DNA of 64,000 bases, taken from Apodospora peruviana (taxonomy: Eukaryota > Ascomycota > Sordariomycetes > Sordariales > Lasiosphaeriaceae). Below the pieces are notes generated by a model, which saw only the letters and a list, made by a program, of their open reading frames with translations, did not search any database and had not been told where the DNA came from. Positions within the stretch are counted from its first letter, which is position 1. Every line of letters begins with the position of its first letter. The position numbers and the translations under genes were made by a program. The stretch spans positions 434,001 to 498,000 of the forward strand of contig JAUEDM010000007.1 in NCBI GenBank assembly GCA_033439685.1, given 5' to 3'. Shown here piece by piece: positions 33,037 to 45,063 of the stretch.

Positions 33037-33100
33037 CATTTGTCGTCATCATGGCGCCCAATATGGCGCCCAATATGGGCTTTGGGACAATGCCTGCCAT
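32077..33100 (-). CDS. hypothetical coiled-coil protein, splicing uncertain
   Basis: I do not recognise the family. The only fully in-phase model is exons 33100-32946, 32867-32701 and 32591-32077, with introns of 78 nt (gtaagt...caccag) and 109 nt (gtactt...cttcag), giving 278 residues. Residues 1-50 include a poly-Ser run coded by a GAT/ATC repeat. The middle reads HIRSVIEIIELPDVHNKKTE, then LPLEHVSKRFHECWFVGHL. The C-terminal half has helical, coiled-coil-like sequence (LMGGLAALMQELDVLVKEL, SEEEIAIITYRRRLVEQ), an ESLRVT repeat, and an acidic tail. For intron 2 the acceptor with the best branch site (cactaac...tatag, ending at 32644) would put the next exon out of frame and stop after 22 codons. 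Either the downstream acceptor is used, or the gene or assembly carries a small indel. Confidence 0.6.
33001..33036 (+). repeat. ATG trinucleotide repeat (12 units), coding for poly-Ser on the minus strand
   Basis: Twelve tandem ATG units lie in exon 1 of the minus-strand unknown gene, where they read as a run of TCA serine codons. Length changes here would change the protein without shifting frame. Confidence 0.9.
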
Positions 33101-34611
33101 TTGAGGGGCGCTGGATTGGTTGTTGTTGGTTGTTGTTGTATTGTAACCGTTTTAGTAGGCGTAGACGGAGGTAATCAAAATCCATTCAGCACCGTTTCTC
33201 AGGCTCATATTGGCTTTTGTTGGGTAGCCTGGTCGGTTGGCTGGCGCGGTGTGAAAGCTTGGTGTTTGGTGGTGGTGGTGGTGTGCAAGAGAGGGAGACA
33301 TGTGTGTGGAAGAAGTTAATGAAGCGGTCGAAATTCCCCAGCTTTATAGGCGGGGGACGAGCTAGCAAGAATCGCGTGCAACGTGCAGATAAGGTGAATA
33401 AGTAACGTGAATAAAAGATGAGCTTGTCATGGTTGACACAGCTGGGTATGGTGGATTTGATGATCAGACGAAGGGACGGGACGGGAGTTGTTAGACGGGA
33501 CCAGACCTCTGCCGGGTTTGGAGGTGGTGCATGTACTTTAGCACGGTTGTAGTCGCGTTAAACTCACGGGTTCTAGTGGCGGCAGTATCAGCGACTTCTA
33601 GTATGTTCGAAGCAGGAGCAAGGCTACCCTTTCAAACAATGGAAGAGGTGTACCTACTCACTACCAGAAATACAATAACCATTCACTGTGTTTGACCCGT
33701 CATGGAGAAAGAAAACGTGCAAGAATGCGGATTCTGAGCTGGAAATGATAAACTCGAATCAACCAGCGGCTGTGAACCAATATGATATCCGGGAATACTT
33801 GAAGCTTCCGCATGGGGGAAAAAAAAAAACTCTGTATACGGTGTGCCGGCTCGTACGCTAAAAAGAAGCTCCAAACACACTACGCCATACTCTGGTAAGA
33901 TACATTGGATCTTATCAAGGGCGTTCTGGCTATTTCTTCACCCAAGGGATATTGGCATCTCAGTGTTATAGCAAGTCACCCGTACAACCAAGACACCGAA
34001 AGTTCAACAACAAACAGTTCACCGGCGAACAAGAACGGCAATATTAATGATAAATATGCAAAGCCTTGCTAAACACCCTGCTAAACCATGAACTAAAAAC
34101 AAAGAATCAATAATACAATCCGCGCCCTCTCCCCCAAGCCTCCCATCAGTCCAGAATAATGCCAAGCGCCCCAAGCGCTCCCAAAACTAAGAAAAACAAA
34201 CCAGTCGGCACTGCTGCCCATCTCTGTTTCTCTCTCTTCGTCTCTCTCATATGCCTATATATATGCTTGTATGTATCTAACTCGATGCAATAATGCCCTT
34301 TTCTTTTCAAACTACCTCAGCCTGGCTATCCTATCCTGCTTCTCCTGCCATCCCGGTGCACTGTTGCTCTTCTCTTCTCTCTCCCCAACTATTCCTGCTG
34401 TAACTGTACTGTACTGTTGTTCTCTTCTCTTCCCCTCTCCTCATTATACCTGTTGTATTTCTTTCTTCCAACTGTAATTCATCAAACGGCCAATCGAACC
34501 GATGCTGTCTGCCCTTCTTCGGTGTTTGTTCTGCTGTTTGCGGTTGCGTTCCTAAACCTACTGCCAAAATTGCTGTCTGTATAATGCGTGCTGTAGTCGA
34601 GGGTAGTATCA
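33101..34611. other. intergenic region, no supported gene
   Basis: It holds the upstream region of the minus-strand unknown gene and the 3' flank of the CLC gene. Pyrimidine-rich blocks (for example 34340-34470) lie in the likely 3' UTR of the CLC gene. No gene was seen. Confidence 0.5.
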
Positions 34612-37570
34612 CTACATACTCCCCTCCTTCTCCTCCAGCTCACGCATATACTTGACAAACGTCTTTTTGTGCGTCTGTTTTGTTCACCGGTTAGCACCAC
34701 CCCCTCAAACAAACTGTTAAGAGTACTCACCATGCCCGCATATCTCCCATCCCTGAGTATACAAATATACCTCAACCCCAATTTCACAAAACACTCATAC
34801 ACCAGATCCATCGGAGACCTAATATCCAACGCCACGGGAGCAGGATCAATATACGGCGTGAAATCCGTCGGATCCGGACTCCCATCATCAGAGTCATCAA
34901 TACTTGGCACGTGCGCCATCAGACACAAACTGGACCCTTCGTCATTCAAGTTATCCAGCGCGTACTCCAGATCGGGAGCAGGGATCAGCCCGACCAAAAT
35001 ATCATCCCTGATGATCGGCAACCCGCCATCGAGCTCGCCAGCCCTGTGCAGAACCTCCAGCTTGGTCCTCAAACTAGACGCAGCCACGAGTGGCGAGTTG
35101 CTGATATCGATGACCCGTTCCCGTCTCACCCGCGGCACAATCTCTGCCAGCTCGCCTGTGAAGATGGGCTTGTGCTTGTTGTTGAGGAACGGATAACTAT
35201 TCATCTCCGTCAACAGGTCCTATTTTCACTCAAATTAGCCAAACCGAACCTCAAAGTCAGGGGGGAAGGATACATACGTAGATACTAAGCGGCTCAATCG
35301 CGTCCGCAGTCCACTTGGCAACCAGAATCGCCAACGAGAAAGGAAGCACGTAATCCAGACTCCCGGTCAATTCAAATAAAATGACAACCAGGGTAACCGA
35401 CAGCCTTGTAACACCGCACATCGTCGAACCGGCAGCAATCAACCCATAAACACCAGGCTGAATGCAACTGACAGTCGGCATCCTTGCGCACTGGCTCCAA
35501 ACCCCCCAGCTCGGAAAAGCCAGCACGATCCACTGCATTAGGTGCCCGATCATTCGTCCCATGAGACCGCCGACCACCATAGAAGGGACATAGATACCCG
35601 CAGGCAACTTGATACCAAACGTAATAATTGTCAACAACCCTTTAATCAAGAACGCCGCAAACAGGTTGAGAATAATCGGCGGGATGTCGTCGATGCTCTC
35701 TGGACACAGACCCAAATTATCGAGATTATTGTCGCGATCGTCGCACGGCGCAGCCAGGTTATACAACAACTTGGCCACCGGCAGCTTGGTCAAATCGTTC
35801 CAGTACCCAATCAGTCCTGTAACAAGTGCAACAAGCACCACTTCGAGCAGCGGATGCGCCTTGACGACTCCGATCCGACGGAACGAGACAGCCCAGTACC
35901 GAGACGCTTTAATAAAAAACGCGCCAGCTGCACCACCCAGGACGCCAACGAGAATAAACGACCCGACCTCAAAGTACTCCCAGTCGATCAGATACCGGAC
36001 CTGGAACAACACGATCTTGTGGGTATCGTAGGGATTCAGGAATTTCAGCGTGAGCGCGGCCGTGATGCAGCAAAAGAAAGTCCGGAACAGCGTCTTCGCC
36101 GGAAAGAAATACGCCACCTCTTCCAGTCCAAACAGGACTCCGCCCAACGGCGCGCCGAAAGCAACTGCAACACCAGCAGCCGCCGCAGCTGACAGAACCT
36201 CTCGTCGTTTCGCGTCGTTTCGATCATATTTGCTGAATAGACGACACGCAATATTGCCCACGCACGTGGCAATGTGCACGTACGGACCCTCTTTGCCCAA
36301 ACTCAGCCCGGACGCAACAGACAGGACCAGACCAACGGTCTTGATGATGAGCGTCTTGAGACCCAGAAAGCCGTGCAACACAAACCCGCTGAGAATAACC
36401 CGAACCTCAGCCACGCCACTCCCGGCAGCAGAATAGTAAATCATCGGCGGAAGACCCTGTTCCTCGCCCACCGGCTGTCGTGGACTCACACTATTCTCGT
36501 CGGTATCATTATCCCCCTGCCCTTGGGCTGGCAGGGGCGCAGCCTGCGCAGCCAAGTTCTCATCAAGTGTCGTCAGTCGGTACGCAGACGGCACAACAGT
36601 TTTGGTCGTAAGCGTCAATAGACAAGCCAAACCCGCCAAAGTAATCGCACACCCAATATAAATCGCAAACTCGGTCCACCTCTCGCCCAGCGGGTATCCA
36701 TGCATCACCTCGCCCCAGTCGCGCCAGTCGGTACACGGGCCGTGGGGACAGCATTTCTTCTCGCTCCAGTACCAATGCAGCCCGCAGTACCCATCTTTGA
36801 AGTCAAAGACCGTCGACTCTGTGACATCAACCACGTACGCGATTACTGCCACCACAAAACCGACTAACGCGGACAGGATCCAGCCCTGCGCGCCGTCGAA
36901 GAGAACGTACACCCGACCCCAGAAGTCTTTGCGAGAACGCAAAGCTTTGACGCGGTACGCGTCTGCGATGGAGTCGTGCACCCAGTCTGTTGAGGTGAAC
37001 TGGTCGTACCATACCCTTTCGTCGGGATATAAACTGCCCTTGGATTCGGCTAGTCCTGGCGATGATTCTTGGCGGTCGGAAAGGGCGCGGATGAGGCGTT
37101 GGCCCCAGGAGTTGGCGCGGCTGTGGTGGCGTTGGGTGCTTCGAATGCTGTCTATAACCACAACACAGGTTAGTATGGGGAGGGAGAGAGAGGGGGGAGG
37201 GGGAGGACGTACCGGCATAACTTTGGTTTCTGGACAAGTGCGGTGCCCGGGGCGAGCCGTGGGCGCTCTGGATGCGGATTCGTGATCTAGACGTGCCCAG
37301 CAGCGAGGTCCGCTCGTCTGGCGGGTCGGGGTTCGAGGGTCGTCTGCTCATTGTGCCGGTGTGTTGTACGGGATGTTGTCGTCGGAAACTGATGGGAGAG
37401 TTTGGAAGAGACAGATAGATGGACGGGTCTGGTGGTGCTACGTCGAGGTTGTTTTGGCTGTTGCTGCCGTAGTTTTGGGACTGGCTGGACGATTCCTCGG
37501 TTGGGGTGACGTTGGAATTGTTGTCGCGGGTTGTGTCGCGCAGGCGCTGGTGGTGTCTTCTGCCTGCCAT
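34612..37570 (-). CDS. CLC-family chloride channel / Cl-/H+ antiporter with CBS domains
   Basis: Four exons: 37570-37213, 37151-35278, 35219-34731 and 34674-34612. The introns are 61, 58 and 56 nt, all GT-AG. The product is 927 residues. The 120-residue N-terminus is Ser/Arg-rich and cytosolic. The membrane part carries the CLC signature loops: GSGVAEVRVIL (about residue 360), GKEGPYVH (about 404) with the gating glutamate, FGLEEVAYFFP with the internal proton-pathway glutamate, and KLPAGIYVPSM. Having both glutamates suggests an exchanger, not a pure channel. Two CBS regions follow (PFLNNKHKPIFTGEL and LVYECFVKLGLRYICIL), ending HKKTFVKYMRELEE. Family members acidify or load intracellular compartments such as Golgi, endosome or vacuole. 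Alanine replaces the proline of the common GSGIPE loop, as in some fungal groups. It diverges from nrde2. Confidence 0.93.
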
Positions 37571-38797
37571 TTTCGTGGAACAGAGAGGAGATCGCGATCG
37601 GAGGAAGGTGTTTTTCTCGGCGGGTGTCGCGGTTTCACGAAGGGAAGGTAAAATAAAGAGAGTAGGCGTTACTGTGTCTATAGGTAATCCATGAAATGCT
37701 GTTGCCGTTGTTGTGTATTATTCGACGTCGAGGCTACCGGTAGTTGGAAAGCGAAAGAAGGCGCAGACGCCATGCCCTGGGGCGGCAGAGGCGGAGCGGT
37801 TGGATGTTCAGGCGCCGGGGAAGGCACGGCAACACAACGCGGTCGGTCGTGCTCGGTATGTGCGACTTGTGTGATATTTCGAGAATAAAGGAAGTAACTA
37901 TCCCAGAAAGCAATAAAGAAGTGCAACAACGGCCTTGTAGCCAGACGTGCAAGTGTAAGAGAGGCCGAGTTTGAATCTCGATCGTCTGAGGTGACCAAGT
38001 CCAAGTGGGCACCACCACGTGCACCACAACAGCAGCTGCGGTTCCCCGGTCTCACGGTCTGTCTCACCCGCCGTGTCCTCGAGTCACTCACTCTTTCGGT
38101 CTGATGGGGAATCCTGTCTGTGTGAATATCCGTATCGCTGGGGGTGGTGTTCTGCATGTCTCAGCTTTCTCAGCTGAGGATAACGAAATGGCGTTGAAAT
38201 CGAGAAGGAGTCCGGTTTTCCATAAAGGGGGGTCCTCTCGTCGACGAGTCGGGGATTATATCATAGCGGGCCTCTGATAGGATGTCGCCAATGGCATTTC
38301 GTGATCGCCACGACCCTGGAGGATTTGCCTCGGATTTGGCGGCTTGGCGCGCAAGTTAGTGCAACACTGGTGTCTGATCCAGTAGATTTCCCCGGATTTG
38401 CTGGTCCCATGGATGTCTGTTGCCAACAGCAGAGGTCCGTTGGCCCTCTATCCCAACTTCTTATTACTCCGTCACAAGATATAACTTTTTTGTTCATTTT
38501 GTAGATCGGTAATACACACCTGACCCAAAGGCTTTGATGCCGTCATCTGATGAACCCGAGGAGGCAGTGGGGTTTGTCCGTTCCATTCCATTGTCTGTGG
38601 GTAAATGGCGAAACACCGCTGTATTGTGGACCCTCGTGACCCCGAATCCTCACTAAACAGGAGCGTTGCCTTTGACACTGCTCGGGCCGGCCCTTGACAG
38701 CTGCTGCCACTGACACTGCCCATCAACTCATCCATTGTCCGGCCTCACCAACAACAAAAAGTCACCAACAAACCAACACCCATAAAAATCATGGATC
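37571..38797. promoter_or_regulatory. divergent upstream region of the CLC and nrde2 genes
   Basis: About 1.2 kb separates the two start codons, which point away from each other, so two promoters are expected here. I see no clear TATA box. A T-arm-like string near 37970 does not extend into a tRNA fold. Confidence 0.4.
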
Positions 38798-38877
38798 ATG
38801 TCATCCAAAGAAGGGAAGCAACGACGCGCCATACCCAAATTTACCTCGTTCAAACCAACTCCCGAACCGGAACCTGA
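38791..38877 (+). promoter_or_regulatory. overlapping upstream ATG/uORF at the nrde2 start
   Basis: An ATG at 38791 (context aaaatcATGG) lies 7 nt before the nrde2 ATG at 38798, in another frame. It opens 28 codons and stops with TGA at 38875. Its context is at least as good as that of the nrde2 ATG (gatcATGT), so leaky scanning would be needed to make NRDE2. Confidence 0.5.
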
Positions 38878-41800
38878 AACGCGGCCGGCAACCGCCGCCC
38901 GGGAAGAACAAGAGGCACAGTCAAATAAGCATCACAAGCACCGCCATTCTCATCGCCCAAAAGAGTCCCAAAATGGCCACTCCGGAAACCCAAAACGAAC
39001 ACTGCCACAAGATCGCCATGTTGTCCCAAAAAACGACATATTCTTCTTCGATAAGCGCGGCGATCCCCTGATCGTGCGCTACGGCGGCAATGAGCTATCC
39101 AAAATCCCGGCGTACCGCCGTTTCTGGACCGGCAAGGTAATGGGTTCTGATGGATATCTGGTGATCCATCGTGACGGGCCGAGGGAGCAGTTCAGTATTC
39201 GTCTGGACCGGGATCGTGCTGGGGCCGGTTCTGTGTTTCGAGACAGGTCGGCCGTGTTGTTGGCTCACTCGAATGCAAAACATATTCGTCCTGGGACGGA
39301 TAGTTTAGCAACTGATGAGGGTGATGATTTTATAGCTCTGGAACCGGCCAAAAAGCGTCGGCGTATCGATGATGAGTTTGGAGGAGAGAAGAAGCCTGAT
39401 TATAGGTCTATTCACGGGAAGGCTAAAGTCGGTGAGGAATCTAATAGTGAGGATGCGTCCGAGAGCGAAGAATCTGAAGATGAAGGTCCGGTGGAGATGA
39501 CGGCCACGAAGAAACGATCCATCGAACTTACTCGGCAGGTGAGAAATCACCCAGACGACATCGGTTCCTGGCTGGAACTGATCAAGCTCCAAGATGTTCT
39601 GTTTCGTGAGAATGAGCACGACGCAGATGTCAGGAGCGCGGATGCGGTTCGGGGTCTGGCCGAGCTGAAGCTTTCTTTATACGAAGAAGCTCTTCCCCAT
39701 GCCACGAACCCAGCAGACAAGGAGAGGGTTCTGGTCGGTCTGATGCGTGAGGGGGCAAAGATATGGGAACCCAAGCTTCTCGCCAAGCGATGGGACGATA
39801 TATTCAAGACTAATGGCGAAAGCTTCGCTCTCTGGCGAGCACGGCTCAACTTTGAGCTGACGCAAATGACTACTTTTACTTATGAAGGTCTGCGGGACTT
39901 TATTGTTGACAGACTGCGGACGATGAATGACGTCTTTTCCAAAAGTCCTACGGACGAAGTGCTGTCCGGCCAGCTGATCTACGTTTTTCTGCGTCTCACT
40001 CGGTTTCTACACGATACGGGCTACTCCGAGCTTGCGGTCGCAGCGTGGCAGGCAGCTCTCGAAATGACATTCGCCAGACCGGAAACCGAAGAGCAAGACT
40101 TTGAGTCGGCACTAGCCTCATTTTCCGATTTCTGGGAAAGCGAGGTGCCTCGAATCGGCGAGGACGGAGCGAAAGGGTGGCGCGAGTTTGCCGAGTCCAT
40201 CGCTATGGTGGATCCGCCTGAGCCAAAGACCAACAAGACGTACGAAGTTATTCAGACGAGAGATCCGTTCAAAGCCTGGGCTGCGGCGGAACAGGATGAC
40301 GCAAGAAAGGCGCGCATGCCAGCTCGTACCCTTGATGAAGGCACCGAGGACGATCCGTTTCGCGTCGTCATGTTTTCTGATATTAAGGATCTGTTGGTCT
40401 GGATACCGGCGTATGCGCTGCCTCAGGCGAGGCCGCAGATGTTGGATGCGTTTCTGATGTTTTGTCGGCTTCCGACGGCTTGTTTGGCACAGAAGGACGT
40501 GGTGTTTTCTGCGCTGCTAATGGATCCGTTTGTTGCTTGTCGGGGACAGGCGTTCGAAAGCACTTTTGACAAAAATATTCTTGGGGGTTCGACTTCTTCG
40601 GAGGAAGTGGCTAGGAAAGATCCAGAATTCAAGCAGCAGGGCGCTAACATGGCGCTCACGCAGGATGTTTTGTTTTCAGGTCCAAACTGGTTTAGTTACC
40701 TCGGCGAGTGGTCTCGCATGAGATCTCTTGGGTACGATGATGAAGTCGACAGTTCATGGGTACTTGGCACGCTCAAATCCGTCGTCCGGGTGTACGGAGT
40801 GGAGGCGCTGGCCGAGTATTACCTGGCGCTGGAGTGGCGGAACGAGCCGTCGGCGGCGAGGACGGCGGCGAGGAAGGTGGCCAAGACGTTGCTGAAGCAG
40901 TATTCCTCGAATATGAGGCTTTGGAACGCATATGCTCTCATCGAGTGGGCGAATCAGAATTTGGAGGTAGCGGAGAAGATCCTTTCGTCTGCTGCTGGGC
41001 AAAACCTTCCCGGCGGACAACTTCTTTGGAATACATGGGCGTGGATCCATCTCGAAGCAGGGCAGAAGCAGCCTGCTCTACAGCGGCTTGGTTCATCGGT
41101 GGAGAGCGGTGTGGTGACGGTATCTCCGGCATTACTGCTGAAGGCCCGTTCCCACTTCTCCAGTGCAAGAGATTACTCTTTGTCGTCGCTGCAGCTGGAG
41201 AAGGCGGTGCAGCATGCCGAAAGTCTGGCGTTGCTTGAATACCTTGCCGCACCGGCCGATGACAGCGCCGAGCCCGCTTCCGAGTCGCAAGGGAATATCA
41301 CGGCTGCCTTGTCAAGTATTCAGGGATTTTGCGACGAGCTTAAGGCTCTGGGCACGGCAGAGTCGTCGGTCTATCACGAACGTCTGTTGCAAACTGCTGC
41401 GCGGGTGTTGTATTACCACGCTACGCATGGGTATGTGTCTGTCCCTAACCCCTGTTTTCTTTGTGTGTACTAACACAATAATTTAGACCATATCGACCAA
41501 CCTACCTCCGCTCTCAACTCACCTCATTTAACGCCGCATACCCGCACAACACAATCTTCCTCGAGCTCCTCGCGTGGGCCAACCAGTCCACCGTTTTGCT
41601 GCTTATCAACGATCCCGTCCGCGACATTCTCCGCCAACAGTCTGACAGTGGTGACCGAGACGATAGTCCCTACTTACTTACGGACAGCCGCTTCGCGATT
41701 ATGTATGAAGCCGCGCGAGCAGCCTCCGCCGGCGCAACGATGACGATGCACTCCACGCGAGCAGCGTTCGAGGCCGCACTGGACAGAAACTTCAACACGA

Positions 41801-42144
41801 AAGTGAACACTGATCTCTGGATTTGTTATATTGCGTTTTTGCAGTCTCTTGCGTCAGCTGCTGCGCGCCGGGAGGCGGATAGACCGGAACCGAAATCTGG
41901 GAAGCAGAAGGGCAGTGGTAATGGTGGCAGTGATACGATGATGAAGGATGTGCAAAACGTGTTTTACCGGGCGATTGCTGCCTGTCCGTGGTCGAAGCGG
42001 TTGTACATGGAGGCGTTTCGGGGCGGGCTTCTGAGACAGATGAGTTCGGCTGAGCTGAGGGCTGTGGTTGCTACGCTTGTGGGGAATGGGTTGAGGGTAC
42101 ATGTTGAGATGGAGGGATTTATAGAAAGGTGGAAGAAGAAGTAA
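38798..42144 (+). CDS. nrde2: NRDE2 homologue (nuclear RNA surveillance / exosome-associated protein)
   Basis: Two exons: 38798-41430 and 41487-42144. The 56-nt intron has donor gtatgt, a tactaac branch site and atttag. The product is 1096 residues. The N-terminus is basic and His-rich (HHKHRHSHRPKE). A conserved block follows: DIFFFDKRGDPLIVRYGG, then AYRRFWTGKVMGS. After an acidic Ser/Glu linker comes the family entry motif, ELTRQVRNHPDDIGSWLELI near residue 245, and a long run of helical HAT/TPR-like repeats to the end (for example AARKVAKTLLKQYSSNMRLW and NVFYRAIAACPWSKRLYMEA). In worms NRDE-2 is needed for nuclear RNAi. In fission yeast Nrl1 and in humans the protein works with the Mtr4 helicase in nuclear RNA processing. 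The short intron is required, because without it a stop appears at 41471. Confidence 0.9.
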
Positions 42145-43017
42145 ACCTGTGAAGGTTGATTGGCGGGACGAGGAAATGTGGCTTGGTATGCTGCAGTATT
42201 GATATCCCGATATTCACTGACTGGGAGAGGGAAACATGATAATTAGCAGCTCGTTTGGCAGCTATTATTAAGCTTGTTATGTATGGTTGCGTGATGAGTT
42301 TGCTGTGGTAAGGTATATTGATATGCCCGGCCTCAAAAAGGAGAGAGTTTGGTCGGAAGTCATTACTTGTTGAGGCGCACCACGAGGATGTGGCATGGTA
42401 TGTCTCAGGTTTCTTGCTAATGTATGGTGCGTATATCCACCCCCCCTGTGGAGAGTTTTTTTTATTTTTTTACACGTCGGGCGGATAGCAGCCATCAGAT
42501 AGACGTTCATGAGTAGTACTTACCTTAGGTAGTACCGGTTGTCTCAAATTTCTTCCCCATGTGAAAGTTCGTCTTTTACCCATGTGGGTGGGGGGTCTCG
42601 TTTTCCCCATGGGGAAGGTAGACATTCGCAGAGACATGTCTTGCTCTCTCAGCCGCGTGCTACGAGTTCCAGGTTCCGAGGTCTGAGACCGGGGCGCCGG
42701 AAGACAAGATACTGCCTACGCGTTTTTTTACGGCTACTTATGTGCTGATACTGGTTTTATTGCGACTTCAAAATGGCACCTTTAAGATTGTCCTGAAAGG
42801 TGAAGGAGCGTGATGAAGACAGAAATGAAGAAATCAAGGGTGATGAGACAAATGAAGGTCGGTTCCTTTGAGGGTGGTGGTCAGGCTGACGATGAATGAG
42901 TTGGTCCGTCCTCGTAAATATTTCCCTCTTTTGCTCACGCCATTTTTTCTTCTGTGTATAGTTAGATTTTGTTTTTGGCAGTTTAATTAGTCCCAGTTAG
43001 AGTCTAGCAAGCTTTCA
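42145..43017. other. 3' flank of nrde2, no feature recognised
   Basis: The likely 3' UTR of nrde2 lies here, with a palindromic CCCCATGTG/CCCATGTGG patch around 42555-42610. No gene was seen. Confidence 0.5.
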
Positions 43018-43281
43018 TCAACATACTGGTTCAATATAAAGTCTTCTCGTTTCAGTAGCATCGACAAATAGGGGTAACAGGTTCATAATGTCTTTGGTTC
43101 TCTCATCTCGGGCTCGGATTTTGAACAGCCGTTTACCGTACGGGGTGGAACTGGTGAAATTCTGGCTGTTGAGCTGGATGGGAACAGTCTGAGGGCAAGC
43201 ACACCACAGTCGGACACTCCCAGAGCTGGAGATGAAGAAGTCGTGTCCAGCCACCCGCCGTGTACTTGGAAAAAAAGCCAT
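43018..43281 (-). CDS. possible small gene or gene fragment, unknown
   Basis: The frame starts at ATG 43281 and ends TGA at 43018 (87 residues). It reads HDFFISSSGSVRLWCACPQ and later GKRLFKIRARDERTKDIMN. Third positions favour C and G (CAC GAC TTC TTC ATC TCC AGC), like the true genes here. Just upstream, the +1 frame also looks gene-like (FRYSGWTWLFFQVHGGW), which suggests a longer gene broken by a frame shift near a T-run. There is no signal peptide and no known motif. I cannot decide between a small real gene and a remnant. Confidence 0.3.
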   Translation of the reverse strand: MAFFPSTRRVAGHDFFISSSGSVRLWCACPQTVPIQLNSQNFTSSTPYGKRLFKIRARDERTKDIMNLLPLFVDATETRRLYIEPVC

Positions 43282-43704
43282 GTCCAGCCACTATATCGGA
43301 AGGTTACTTTCAAAGACAAGAAAGGTATCACCAAACGCAGTCCGGAAGACACCGAGAGATCTAGCTGAAGTGTATTATCTAGCCACCTACTTGGGAAATA
43401 TCAACGTATCAACCAACCATGATTATAGTATCCCACCGATGCCACTGACTAACCTAAAGTACCATTCCACGCGTTGTAAGAAAGGTGTCTCATCATTCTC
43501 GTTTACATGAGGAAATATTGATATGGTGCTAGCGAAGCCATCAACAGCTGTGTCATATATACCCCTTTTCTAACGGACCAACAAGAACTGCCATGGTCTA
43601 GACCGGTCCTCCCACCAGTACCCCCAAGACATCATGGCAGCCTTGTAAGAGCACCTTAGATTAGAGAGTTGGCGTTTTTAATCATACCGGGCTAGCATAA
43701 TGTC

Positions 43705-43711
43705 TATAAAA
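43705..43711 (+). promoter_or_regulatory. TATA box of the secreted-protein gene
   Basis: TATAAAA (within tctataaaagg) lies 107 bp before the ATG at 43818. A pyrimidine-rich stretch (actttcctcag) follows at the expected start region, and the intervening leader has no other ATG after about 43720. Confidence 0.6.
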
Positions 43712-43817
43712 GGGACATGATCCATCATCCACTTTCCTCAGTCACCATCAACCTACTCCCCAACTAAGGAGTTGAACATAAATATTCCTTGTTAAATTTC
43801 ATAAACTTACAACAGCC

Positions 43818-44780
43818 ATGAAGCTCTCCCTTCTTGTCTACTCATCATGCCTTGTCCTCGCTCCTTCTACCTCGGGTAGTAACCTCTTCCACCGTCGAAA
43901 AGCGGCAGACCCTGGAGTCGATATCCGCGCCGTTGCACCAACCTGCTCAACTACCGTCGTAACCACATTCACACCCAAACCAACGTACGTCCGCGTGTCC
44001 GTTTTTCTCGGCCTTCTTTCAGCTAATTACTAACGCCATTCCAGCACCACAACAACTACATACACCACAACCACCACCGTCACCAAAATCAAACGATCCA
44101 ACGCCCTCAACATCCTCCCTCCTCGCGCAGCAGCAGCAGAACCGGCCCCAGAACCGGCCCCAGCACCAGTCCTCACGACGACCGCAACAAACGCCACCAA
44201 TACCATCATCCCCACAACGACGCCAACCCAATCCACCTCTTCCATCATCAAAACCACCACCACTCCCTCAACCAGTGCTAACTGCACAACAATAACCATA
44301 ACCAAAACCGCCCCAACCCCAACAACCACAATTCCCACGACAGTAACAACAACAGTAACAGCAACACCAACCCAAGGCCCCTGCGTAGGCGCAGAATGCG
44401 GAACCTACACCATCTGGCCATGCGCTTCCAGTCCGCTCGGCAACTGCGCATGCGGCATCGATACCGACGGAAACTCGTTCTGTTTCGAGGACGAGTACTG
44501 CTCCAACGAGAAAGATTGTGTGACCAACACTGACTGTGCGGCTGGGTACCGGTGTCTTGTCAAGAGTTGCTGTACTGTTGCGAAATGTTTGAGGGAGGTT
44601 GATGGGAAGGTTTGTCAGAACCCATCTTTGGGGGCGAGGTTTTTCTTTGGGAGGTTTGCTTCCGGTGGTGGTGGTGGTGCGGGTATTGCCGCTGCTGGTG
44701 GAAATGAGCAGCAGGGGAAGAAGAGGGATGGGAGTAAAGGGGGAGAGTGTTCGAATGCCGACCCTGAGGCATGTTTTTAA
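43818..44780 (+). CDS. secreted Cys-rich protein with Thr-rich linker
   Basis: Two exons: 43818-43984 and 44045-44780. The 60-nt intron has donor gtacgt, an attactaac branch site and ttccag. The product is 300 residues. The first 20 residues (MKLSLLVYSSCLVLAPSTSG) form a typical signal peptide. A Thr/Pro/Ala-rich region (about 50-170) looks like an O-glycosylated stalk. It is followed by a compact block of about 16 cysteines (patterns such as NCACGIDTDGNSFC, DCAAGYRC, SCCTVAKC) that probably form disulphides. The tail is Gly-rich and ends in ADPEACF. KR sites (KIKR, GKKR) could be cut by Kex2. I know no exact family. Such proteins are common among cell-wall or host-interaction proteins of moulds. 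AATAAA lies at about 44830. The gene is convergent with the next gene, 283 bp apart. Confidence 0.78.
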
Positions 44781-45063
44781 AGCAGGTAAATAAGGTGTAA
44801 GGGGGGTGAATGTAGTAGGCCCTGGTGAAATAAAGAGACGAAATAAGCTGGAAATTTAAAGCCGGTATTAGCATGTTATTAAAGGGCCTCGAGTTGACTC
44901 GAAATGTACAAATACTTTTACATTTTAACATAATAAATGGAAGCAGTCAGCCCCTAAAAATCCACCGTAAAGGTCTGTTTCGAAAGAAATATATACATGA
45001 CTATTACAAAACAAGGCCCTCTTTATGCAGAATCATAGCCATATTATGTGAATCTACTACGCC

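Noticed and set aside
37920..37990. T-arm-like string near 37970 suggesting a tRNA
   Set aside because: The loop lacks the usual TTC, the stem is only four pairs, and no acceptor, D or anticodon stems can be built upstream.
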